Source of the DNA: Orbilia blumenaviensis | Lineage: Eukaryota; Ascomycota; Orbiliomycetes; Orbiliales; Orbiliaceae | DNA: 64,000 bases | Reading direction: 5' to 3' | NCBI GenBank assembly: GCA_036872755.1 | Contig: JAVHNS010000012.1 | Location: forward strand, 806,001-870,000 | In this document: in pieces, positions 10,679 to 21,155 of the stretch | How the letters are laid out: each line of letters begins with the position of its first letter | How positions within the stretch are numbered: position 1 is the first letter of the stretch | The notes under the pieces: generated by a model | Told to the model about the DNA's origin: nothing | What the model saw: the letters and a program-made list of their open reading frames with translations, nothing else | The model's database searches: none | Program-made: the position numbers and the translations under genes

Positions 10679-11181
10679 GATGTCGATGGATTGCGGATGG
10701 CGGGATCCCTTTGTGTTCTGAGCTCCGAAGTTTGGTAATCGTTCGCGTCGCTGTCCGCTTGGCAGGTTAGTCCCGTTTAGGGAACCTAGAGAAAACCACA
10801 GAACAACGCGGAAATCTGTGGACAAGAAGGTCTAGGTTTGAGACAAATGTTCCTCTCCCCTACCAAATTTTTTGGCAATTCCTATGCTATAGTTAGTTTA
10901 ATATTTTTTAGGCAGTTTTCCATTCAAGAGTAAAGATTCTTCGCAAAGGCGGCTATTCCGGCCTTAATAAACTAATTACAGGGCGCTGGGCTCGACAAAA
11001 ATACAAGACTCAATAAAAGAAACAAATGGAAGAAACACATATACAACTGATAAATATACCAAAATATCCATATTAGATCAAATTTCAAACTCACTCAGGA
11101 AGCTGCAAAAGTGATATTCCCATGTCTCTCCATACCACCACAAGATATCCTATCAATTCTAACAACTTTCTCCATTATCGG
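10679..11181. other. Intergenic
   Basis: YTH1 leader region and the 3' flank of the next minus-strand gene. An open frame continues upstream of the YTH1 start to 10825 but is unlike Yth1 proteins. Nothing else recognised. Confidence 0.5.
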
Positions 11182-12448
11182 CTAAGCCATTTGTGAAGGC
11201 CTCGCTTCTGTAACGCCATATTCCCGAAGCAGCTCAAGGATACATTGTCCCGCCCCGAGAGCCGAAGTCAGTGTCATCAATTGACTCTTTGTAATCCACC
11301 GTTTAGTTATGCAGAACACGACTATAGCGATAGCAAGGCTAATGTAAGTCCAGGGTATATTGTTCTAAATTTTGATATAGTAATCTTCTGTCAGCCTCGA
11401 GATGCAAAAAATTTGTTAACAATGAGGAGATTTGCTTACAATATTTTCCTGGCCTTTTAATAGTACTGTACTAACAGACTCTAGAAATCTCTCGAAGTAT
11501 TTCGGAACGTATTGGGATTTGAGGAAGCTTCCGAGTCTTTTAAACGCATCTTCTTCAGGATTTACGCCCCCGGGGTTTGTAGTAGAAGTTGCAGGGGTTC
11601 TTGGTGCCAATGATGAGCCCGGCAGAGGGAATATATCAAGGCCGAGAACTGTATTCGGTGGGTTATGCATATTACCAGTGGTGTCTTCGCATCCGCCGCC
11701 CGTACTACCGTGTACAGTATCAAGCATTTCTTGTGTAATATAGTCCGGGAGCTCCGTATCCTGAATCAAACTTGGGAGTGCAGAGTTTTGGGAAGGAGAA
11801 TGTACTGTTTCGAGGGTACCATTCAATCTATGAGGGGCACCCGAGGTATCTACCACCTGGGCTTGGTTACCACTCACAACGATCTCAGCTTTGAGTTGAA
11901 CTAGGGCTTTGTTCTCGGGGATAAAAATCTTGTTGCCAACGATGTCCATTTGGGGGGACTTTATAGACTGAGGGTGAAAGACATAGGAGGAATCGCAACC
12001 TGGGACCACGGTTCTTGCTGTGCGTATCTCATTTGGTGGCTCGCTCGGTCCCGCGTCCGAGATATAGGAAAGGTCTGCTACGGAGCTCGAAACCATACGC
12101 ATGCAAATTAGTAATTAGTGAATCATCTACAGCTAGAGACTAAAAGCAAAAATATCTTTAAACTATCACGACCAGTTTGAAGCTGGCGTCCAGTGTTTTA
12201 TACATACCTATAGCCCTAGAGCGTGACTCTCTAACTGTCTGGTTGCTGGAGGTACTATCTGCTTCTTGCTCATTTGCTTGTTGGTTCCCTTGAAGGCAAG
12301 ATAGTAAGTCCGCAACTGGAAAGCTTATTTGAAGCCCAATAGTTCCGCCATCTGAAGATTTCTGGACCATGTCATGGAGGTCTTGAATAGAAACTTCACT
12401 CAGCTTTAGAATCTGAGCAAGCAGCTCTGGTCTAAGACTAGTCGCCAT
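11182..12448 (-). CDS. Unrecognised protein with C-terminal membrane anchor (353 aa)
   Basis: Assembled from three exons: 12448-12208, 12077-11440 and 11364-11182, with GTATGT and GTAAGC donors, GTAG and TTTAG acceptors, and matching phases. The last exon lies outside the long open frame. It supplies a hydrophobic helix (WTYISLAIAIVVFC), a basic stretch KRWITK, and a short helical tail ending RPSQMA. The N-terminus is helical (SLRPELLAQILKLSE) with a glutamine-rich patch; the middle is Ser/Thr/Pro-rich and looks disordered. The layout suggests a tail-anchored or single-pass membrane protein with most of the chain on one side. I know no family for it. Its first exon ends in RESRSRAI and joins ADLSYISDAG. 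Confidence 0.7.
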
Positions 12449-15097
12449 GGTGCTACCGCCGAGTCCTGTAATGCTAAGTAACGCCGAAGTCTATTATGCT
12501 TACCTCGGCACTTAAAATGTTTCTGGATTATAACAATAAAGAATTTTATGATTGGAATTTGACGCTACACTAAAGGCCGTTCAGATTAGTGATTGTATCG
12601 AGGGGTTCTAATTCCCGGGAGCTAGCGCTAGGCTGGTGGACCAAATTTTAGTCATGGGGCCGGCTTGGGCACTATTTATGTATAATTTTCCACCTGGAAA
12701 TGAGCCTACATGTTTGCGACATACCTGAAAAAGCAATAACACCTCATTATCGTACATGGCTCTGCAATAAAACAAGTTTTTAAGACTTGATTTGGAGTGT
12801 TATTGGGATTTGCGGGGGGTCCATGTTCCGCACACCTCGAAGTTAGGTACTTCCAGGCATTTACTCATAATCTCGATGCTAAATCTAATAGCCTTAATCT
12901 CATAAAGGACGGAGACGGCTGGTCTCGTAGACAGAGACGGCCCAAATCCCCCAAAGATAGCGTTCCAGCATAGTCAGCGTTTCCAAGCTGACGCATGGTG
13001 GCCTGTCTGAGAGCTCCCGATTTTGGGGAATACTGATTGCTCAAAGCTAGCTTTCATCTTGTTTCATTGAATAATGCTGAAGGATAGACAAATCCTTGTT
13101 TTCGGGAATAGCATCGGAAGGGGTTTGAAACTGCTACACACGCGTGCGCGTGTACATAGGATCCAGGATTTCAGGCATTTCATATCGGAAACGTTAATGA
13201 CCTTGAGCTATTGTCTGCATCCGAGGGGTCTAGCATTTGTGCGGATGAGAACACCCGAAGTATTTGATAAATTTAAGGCTATTTCGTGAGGCGGCTTGAC
13301 ACAGGATACGAAGTTAACTAGGCATATCTTTGTGAGTTCCCACAAGATTCTTTTTACGGGAAATCTAGAATGGCCCAATTTGTGTGGCTGAAAGACGGTA
13401 CAAACCCCGCGACTTTGCTTTCCTGTGACAAATCATATACTCTACGAGATAACAATCGTCCCGTGACTCTGCGGGATTGAGGCCTAGGGGTCGATACGAG
13501 CCGGTGAGGGGCCAGTAACGAGATCTTTGAAACGCATCATAATATATTGTGACTAATGGTAATTTTTACTCAAGTGGGGACAGAGCTCTTTGTAAAAGCT
13601 GCAGTTTCTGTTCTTACTATTCAAGTATTATACTTGTTTTGATTCCAGACTTTCTGCATTATCGTTCTGTACATGTGACCCGAACCTGTACCTCCGGTTT
13701 TCAAGTCTCGAGGCGAATCATGATAGGCTGTGTAAGCCTATCAGTATTAGTAGAAGTGGTGCGATGCACATCATCCCTCGAATCCTTTCCACTCAAGTCT
13801 CCCCTCTACTAGAGCCATACGTAAACCCCAGTCCCTGGAGCTACGGCGGTCTATAGACCTGGAGAGTTATACGGAGTCTCCGTGCATAGAATCAGTGATA
13901 TCGCTCTATATCTGCATTAAATTCCTCTATGCATGGATTTATACTCAAAAGACCCTGTGAATTCGAATATTCCGTAGTGAGGCGTTTTCAGTTACACAAG
14001 AGGTCAAGACCCCGAACTAGCTGAATATAAGCAGGGTAGAATACCCTTTTCAGAAAAAACACCGTTCGTGCCGCTTTACTAGTACACCTTGCCGTCAATG
14101 CGGATACAATCATTCAGCCTCGCTTTGCGCATCCTAAGCGCCAGCCCAGCATTTGCCATGTGTGATGAAACATACCCTGTCCCGGTCTGAAAGATACGCT
14201 GAAAATTCATTCCTAGAGCTTGTGACTCTTCTACCTTGAAATGGCAGCCTGCTTTAAAAAGCCAAATGGGATTTTTTTTATTTATTATGTGCATATGCGC
14301 ATGCGGATTATACATCGTTTTTGTGGCTCCTCGAGCGTTGTTGGCTTCCAACCTTTTGCACGCCCTGAAAATAACCCACAAAAAGTGTGTTGATAATGTG
14401 CATGTGCTGGGACGAGAATCTTGAGTGTCAAAGCCAACTGAACCATGGAGCAGTACCACAAAAATCAGTGCTTTTGCTATTAAACTTATAAATTCTACAG
14501 CAGTAAGCACGATCCCAAGCCGTGCCAGATGCACTAGCCAGTACGAAAAGCGACCTGTCGCACACAGTTTGTTCTGACTCACGGGTTTACCGACGTATCT
14601 ACTCGGCCGTCTACCAGCATAGCTTGAAATTGTGCCTTTACTAGGTCAGCCCGATCAATTATCCAACCCTTTGAGCCTACGAAGCTCCGAATTTATAACT
14701 TCACAATGCAATGATTCATATCTTATTTTCAGCTGGCTTTTTCAAACTAAAAACGACAACAGGGGGATTCGATTCTAGCGACAGCCTTGATGCAAAGTTC
14801 CAGCCAACAAACCTCGAAATTAACATTAGACCGCCATTTTGGACTCGACTGGCCAGTCGAACAGCTCTTATTCAAAGCGTACGTCTGTTCCACCCGAGAA
14901 AATTGTGGGTAGTGGCGTGATTCAAAGATACACGCTGATTGAACTAGTTGCCATAGCCCCTACAATTTGTACCGAGGGTTGCTACCAGTTTTCTCCAACA
15001 GCCCGGGATTCCATCTCACAGACAGTCAATTATATTAAGCTAAATATAGGATGCAAGTCTAAAGCTCCTACTCGGATACGAAATTTTCTTACTCGAT
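12449..15097. other. Intergenic, 2.6 kb
   Basis: No supported gene. A 167-codon minus frame (14079-14582) and a few shorter plus frames lack motifs, splice context or coding texture. A short alternating ACACGCGTGCGCGTGT segment lies near 13137. The stretch separates two unrecognised minus-strand genes. Confidence 0.45.
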
Positions 15098-17937
15098 TCA
15101 AAGTACCTTTTCCAGAGCTTCTATCATTTCTTTCGCTTGTGTTTCCAACTCTTTCGTATACTCTCTTAATAAGAATGTCTGCTCTTGTAGGTAGATGAAG
15201 TAGTCCTCGGATACGTCAGCGGTTATCCGGGGCGTCTCCTCATCTGCATATATACTCGCCCGATTTTCCCTCACAAGGCTCCACGATGCTTTATGGAACG
15301 CGGTATCAAACTCATATTTTCCGCCTGCCTGTGGCTTCGTAAACCAGAGGAAGGCGTATACCTCCGTCGTTAGGAACCATAGTTTTCGTAGGAGTGTAGT
15401 GGCTGTAATCACACCAAAAAAAGTAAGAAAGCTGTTCCACCGTGACCATACACACCTAGGGGGAATGAACTTACAGTTCTTTCGAAATTCGGCTGCTGCA
15501 TCTTTCTTCTTCTGCTCTGCCATGCTCCTTCCCGCCTTCAGCACGCTCGCTGCAGCCATAGCCGCTGGGTTGGGTCCCATAAACCCAAGAACTGTTTCCA
15601 CACCATTTAAGCCGGAAGACATCATCGATCCTCCAGCTGGGTCGACATCCACGCCGGTAACATATCGAACGACGTTTTCGCTACAGATATACGTAATCAC
15701 GATTCGATGCGTCGCGATCAGAAATCTATTCAGCATATAGCGACCAGTCATCGACGTTACGTCGAAAGGGGCTGACGCTACTGGAGAATGGGCATCGATG
15801 ATCTTGGAGAGTGCTTCATCAGCAGATACTAGAGAAGGGATGCAGTCGTCGATGGACCTTGTGAATTTTAACTTGTAATCTTTGTCTGGCGGATAGTCGA
15901 AGGGACATGGAAACTAAATTAAGAGGTTTATTAGTTTAGGAAGATGTTCCCATGTGCGTACTCTGGATGCAATCTTGATACCCACCTCGCTCTTAACTTT
16001 ACCCCATCCAGTTAGTTTCCCCCCCTCTTCGCCTCCATCTTCATAGAGCCTATCATCTATCAAATCTACTCCGAAGGCCTCCCCAGCTTTATCAGCAAAT
16101 CTCAAGACGGTGCCAAATAGCGAGGATTTCGATTTTCCTAATGAGATTGCAGATTTAACCAGCGAATCCTTGGATTTCCCAAGGTCCAACGCAGAGGTCA
16201 CAAGTGCAGCCTTGGATTCCATAACTTCAGTGACGGCAGCCTTTGAACCTGCAAGGGCTGCCTCCGTTTTTTCAAGTGCGACTGCTGATTCCACAAGTGA
16301 TGTTTGAGTCTCCGCAAGTGCGACGGTGGATTCTACTAGCGCGGCTTCTGACTTTTGAATAGCGGCGGTCGATTCCATTATTGTTGCCTTCAGTTCCTCT
16401 GATTCGCCCTCCACAGCCGCCTCTACAACCGCTTCCAAAATAGTCGCTTCCCTAGAGCCTGAGGGGCCATCATCTAGGCCATTCGGCGTCGGAGGAGTAC
16501 CAGACCCTTCAGCAGTATCAGGAACCTCAGATACCTTCACCTCTACTTTAGCCTCCACTGTTGTCTGGGTTCCATCCTTGTCTATGGCCTCTAATTTAGT
16601 CTCAATCGTCGACTCCTTTTTAGTCTCATCATCTGATTTGACTATGCTCGTTGCCATATCTGTTATTGCTGATACATCTGTAATCGCCGCCGCGGATTTT
16701 GCTACCGAAGCCAGAGGAATAGCACCCAATAGGTTCCCTGCGACGCTATGTATGCGCCAAGTCTATTTTAGTAAATGACAATACACACAACTTATCTGCC
16801 TGTGAAAAATAATATATGTATATATTGGTGGGATTTGTATTAGGAAACTTACCCTCCGATAGGTGAACTGCCACTATCTTTAGCCCCCGAGTCCTCAACG
16901 AAAGGCTCTCCGTCCCAGAGCAATGCAGCACCGCGATACCATTCTGCTAGAATCTCCTGGTTCCATATGTCTTGGAATTGAGTACTTGGGACAGGAATTA
17001 ATTCAGTGCCCGTGTATCCCGGGAACTTCGAAAGTGTTTCAGTCGATGGGTACAGAGTACTGCGCATAACGTCTTGAATATCTTCAAGAGTCAAAGGAGC
17101 TTGAGCGAGGTTATCTAGACGGATCTTTGTTGAGCTTTAGCACTTGATGCATTCTAGACCTAGGTATCGCAAAATTTGGAGGATCCAATCGGACTAACAT
17201 AAACTTGTGGAACTGCCGATTCACTAGCTGCTTCCCTAATGTGAGAAAACGTATAATCTCCATACTCTTCCGCAATTTCAGGTTCTGCGTCATTTCCTGA
17301 CTGAGAATTCTTATTCTTTAGTGCAACGTCGATAACGCCAATCAAATTTTCGTTAATCCACGCTTTGTACTGCTCGCTGGTTTTTACGTTCTGGAACTGT
17401 GGATGAGAGATGATGAGATGACAGGCCTCCTGTGGTAGGGCTTGGTCGTGTATCTGCATTCTTGTGGGCTCGGTGCCACTTTCGGAATGATTAATGTCGC
17501 CGTTCGTCTTAGCGTCGCTGCCGTTCACTTGAGGCGAGGAATTGGTCGGTCTTAGGTTACAATATTAGATCATGACAAGATCAAACCTTTAAGAACAAAG
17601 ATTAAACAAAAAGTTCTCACGCAACAGCTTCTCCGGCCGCATCAGGCGCCTCCGGGTTACCCATTTCCTTTTTAGACACGCCATTTATCTCGCTCGCGGT
17701 AGTTGTTAAGACAGTAGCCTCGGCAAGACCTTCTGATTCGACTCTAGGAATACCATTCGCTGCTGGCCTGACCGTTTCGAGATGCTTGAGGTAGTTCTGA
17801 CATAACTCCTGCAGTTTCGTAGCCAGAAGTTCGAGATTGGCTTCCCATTCGAATGTAAGTAACTTGAGGGCGAGTTTAAGCTGTACAAGAAACCTTTCAG
17901 CCTCGATATCGAACGGTTCATCTGAAGTTTCTGACAT
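15098..17937 (-). CDS. Unrecognised 814-residue protein with 14-residue helical repeat
   Basis: Six exons fit with matching phases: 17937-17621, 17550-17199, 17124-16853, 16745-15986, 15913-15475 and 15402-15098. The start is at MSETSDEPFDIE; a Met at 17988 is also in frame. The N-terminal 100 residues are helical and acidic. Residues about 437-523 form six units on the pattern ES-xx-AL-x-KS-xx-AL with a 14-residue period (one unit has three extra residues), consistent with a long amphipathic helix or coiled coil. The C-terminal 250 residues contain a hydrophobic patch (LLRKLWFLTTEVYAFLWF) and a final helix rich in Glu/Lys. No catalytic motif is visible. The introns at 17198-17125 and 17620-17551 rely on AAG acceptors and are the least certain. 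The last intron (72 nt) has no stop in frame, so it could be retained. Function unknown. Confidence 0.72.
16118..16378 (-). repeat. Six diverged 42-nt coding repeats
   Basis: Protein-level repeat of 14 residues in the 814-residue gene: units begin MESTAAIQ, VESTVALA, VESAVALE, AGSKAAVT (longer), VTSALDLG and VKSAISLG. DNA copies have diverged, so the duplication is not recent. Confidence 0.8.
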
Positions 17938-19890
17938 GGTTGTATAAATGTACTGTAGACCTATCGACCGAGTTTCTTTAAATCGCAAGAATGTCGTGAA
18001 TATGTTACAACATCTAAAATTTGATCCATCTATTCAAAAAGGAAAGAGGGGTCCAATTTATATCTTGTGGAACACACGCCATAACGCTAGCTGAAGTTCC
18101 GAACTTCGATCCCTTGCGTGGCGTCCGGTTCTAGGCTTCGTGCTAGCCACCTATGGAAGACTAACCCCCAATCGGAAATGGACCCGTGTGCGTAACACTT
18201 CCTGGATGTGGAACCCTCTTCCACCAATGGCCTAGCGCCTACGGATACCAAGGCATGCCATGCACAATGCATCCAGATTTTCGATTCGAGGAATGGATCG
18301 TGAATTTTGAAATCCTTCCTGTACATGTATGCATATGCATGACACTTGTGAGACTGAAGTGAAATAAGTGCGCTAAGTCGTTTAGTAGAGCCAAAAAAAG
18401 GGCGACTGCTTAAGTTGGGCTGATACATAGCCACACGCTGAAAATGTGATATGAATCCGCTTATGTGTTGCATGTTGTAAGGCACTGTAGCGGGTTGCAT
18501 CGCGCAAGATTCTGATGTGTCTACGCGCCCGTTATATATAATTATACGTACCGGTTCAGTGTAATAATTGCAGTTTGTGTAATCATTTAATATTGAATAC
18601 TACCCAGGGCTTAGTTAGAGGGAGCACTCGAAGTTGCTTGCCCAGCTGAGCTATTTAACCAGAGTCTGTATCTGTATATGTTTGTTGCCATTCAGCGCCG
18701 CGCCCATGCAGAACACTTATTGCGTTTAAGTTAAAGCTCTTGGGGTTCTAGTATTAATATATCAATCAAATGCCTGACAAGAGGTAGAAACATGTATTCT
18801 GTGAGTGAAAGCCTCCCTCAACGACGTGGGACTACTTAACAATTGGCAAGGGGCGTGGCTGTGTATTAAGAAGTGCAATGCAGTGTTCGGATAGCTGTCG
18901 GTATACCGGTAACGTGTATCCTGCGTGGTGATAAAAGGCTGACAGGTGCTAGACTCCTCGAATTCGAATGTTACCTAAAATCGATGTCTACGAATTCGCC
19001 AAATTACAAAAATATTAAAATGCCATTTATACCTGTCTCCTTGAGAATAGATCATCTTGCCAATATCATCTTATAATAAAGTTAGCATGCCGTCTACAAC
19101 GAAGTGGGTATGTGTGACACTTGAATCTACCCTCCTCTGCCGTATCGCTTGGGCGATTAGTGGCCGATATATAAAAATTAATTTTTTTTAAAGACTTAAT
19201 AGGACTTTTTCCCTTTTGTTTGCCTGCTTTCCTGCTTGCCCGCCTGCCTGCTAGCCCTAAGCTGGTAGCTAGTTTGGCGATCGGCCTCGTTGATACCCGG
19301 GTTAATAGTCGTGCTAATAGCTGAGCAGGGATGCAGACAAGCTGGCTGAGACCTACGAGCAATTCTCTTAAGAAAAATCAAAAAATGGATTTTTTTGTAT
19401 GATGGTGATAAGTCTGTTAAATTAGCGTACTTATGCCGTACTTATGCCGTGCTAAGATCTCGCTTAAAAGTTCAGTGCGTGTTTTGTAAGTTCAGTATGT
19501 TTTGACCCCATACCCTTTGTATGGTATATTGATGGCGGGTTATGAAGTTATGATTGTAATTTGTCAGGCATATAATAGAGATTAGTTCTGGTACAGATAA
19601 CACGGACAGCCTTTTGGCTTAAAATAATTTTGTGTTGGTAGGTAGATGGGTAAGCTAGTGGGTAACTAAGATCGCCCAGCATTAAAACTTTAAGAACTAA
19701 AAATAAGGTTGCGCCTAGTCAGACCAGTTGCGCCTAAATAATGAGCGCGTGCTTTACGTATACATCTTCAATTTCACCTATGACCATCCTTCGTTAGGTT
19801 TCCGAGTCCGACCATCCGTCAGGAACGTTTCATCATCATATTTCTATTCTCAACGTCCTTCCGTTACCGACTTAAATAACTAGTTCCAAG
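17938..19890. other. Intergenic, about 2 kb
   Basis: Promoter side of the 814-residue gene and upstream region of the small plus-strand gene at 19891. A 137-codon minus frame at 18087-18500 has no recognisable features. A CCTG-like simple repeat lies at 19221-19256 and an 11-base tandem duplication (ACTTATGCCGT twice) near 19429-19450. Confidence 0.45.
19221..19256. repeat. Degenerate CCTG/GCTT simple repeat
   Basis: A run of GCCTGCTTTCCTGCTTGCCC-type tetranucleotides about 36 bases long in non-coding DNA. Confidence 0.6.
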
Positions 19891-20313
19891 ATGTTTTCTC
19901 TACTCACAGCTTGTCGTCGCATTATCCAACCTCCCAACACCCATGGTTACAATACACGCCGAATGGTATGTCTTACCTTATTAAAGGGTTTTTTCTAACC
20001 TAATATTTAGAATTCATAGTATGTTAAGGGTGTAGACCAAGTCCTTGCTAAGTGGCGTACGATGAAATTATATATAGGTGGGCTTGGTGCTTTGGTGAGT
20101 TTATTGCTTCTAAGATGTATAATTGTTTCTTATTTATATTTCTAGATGCTCGGTAAAATTGTGTTAGATTTTACGCTGGTGATGAAGCTTCCGGTCTTTG
20201 AAGCACATCTCAATGAAATGCGACGCGATATTGCCCTTATCAAGGGCAAGATGCTGGGGATTCCGGTTTCTGGGGAGGTCTTGGGGGTTCCGCCTCCGGG
20301 ATCTAAACGTTAA
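19891..20313 (+). CDS. Small membrane protein, three exons (105 aa), probably mitochondrial
   Basis: No single open frame reveals this gene; it appears on splicing 19891-19965, 20020-20094 and 20146-20313, all phase 0 (25, 25 and 55 codons plus stop). Donors are GTATGT and GTGAGT; acceptors are CATAG and TCTAG. The first 25 residues (MFSLLTACRRIIQPP onward) are basic and lack acidic residues, like a mitochondrial presequence. Residues about 40-70 form a hydrophobic segment (LYIGGLGALMLGKIVLDF) that could span a membrane. The C-terminal third is amphipathic and ends PPPGSKR. Nine bases before the chosen acceptor, a second TTTAG would bring in TAG as the third codon of the exon. I do not recognise the family. 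Regular phase-0 introns and the protein's composition argue that it is real. Confidence 0.62.
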
Positions 20314-21155
20314 GACTAGCCTGATGACGCAATAGTACCGTATACCCTGCTGTACGGCATGAGGATAATGTCGTAGGTTCAACTTTTATTCAAGCAAAGT
20401 TAAAAACATGGTGTTTTGGTTTCTATCGGATCTTTTTGGTGCGTCCTCGGGGCTCTAGGTGCTCTGAGGATGTAATTTCTATTTATGGTGTTTATAGGAC
20501 TTCATAATAAAAACTCCATTAACTTAATTCTCTTATGTCCTTCCTATTCCAAGGATTTTCTTTATCCATTACGGCCTTTTTTTTTTTAGTACATATTTAT
20601 GGAAGCAATCCTTGAGAAAATATCGCGAAAGCACCTAATGTGAGTTATATACGCCAGTAACAAACGCAATAGACACGATGCAGGGCTTGGTTTAGACGGC
20701 AATTTGGAGAATGTATGTGCAAACGACTAGAGAGAAGGCTGAAAACAGTCGCCGGTCCTGCTACAATAAGGAAATATTTAATCTTCTTTATTTTGTGCCG
20801 CCTTTGCAAAATGTTTGGGTTAGATACTACGCAACAGGCGCAATAGAATTCTAGAAAACTTGATGGCAGCTGAAGCACCGTACGAATCAGGGAATTAGAG
20901 AAACGCGCCAGGCCAAATAAAAATATCACACCTAAATGTGTTGATCTGAGGTTGGGGCTTCGGCAAATTAACGAGATGGCTGGGGAAGCCCAACCAAATG
21001 GAACGGGACAAGCCAATGTCGTCAGCGTGCACCACCATGGCGCGCCAGCTCAATTGGTACCACTGACTCCCAAGAATCCGGGGAATCCAATTCCTTTCTT
21101 CTAATCAATCCAGCCGCAGTGCTGAAATGGTCCAAATCGACACTCCAAGGAAACG
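20314..21155. other. Intergenic
   Basis: 3' flank of the small gene and promoter region of the DPP5-like peptidase. The only long frame (20645-21016, minus) shows no motif. Nothing else recognised. Confidence 0.45.

Noticed and set aside
14079..14582. 167-codon minus-strand frame
   Set aside because: Uneven composition with no motif, no credible start context and no splice partners; looks like a chance open frame in a long intergenic region.
18087..18500. 137-codon minus-strand frame
   Set aside because: No domain, signal or repeat; composition is that of non-coding DNA.
18634..18660. tRNA A-box-like sequence (reverse complement TAGCTCAGCTGGG)
   Set aside because: No B box at the right distance and the flanks do not fold into D, anticodon or acceptor stems.
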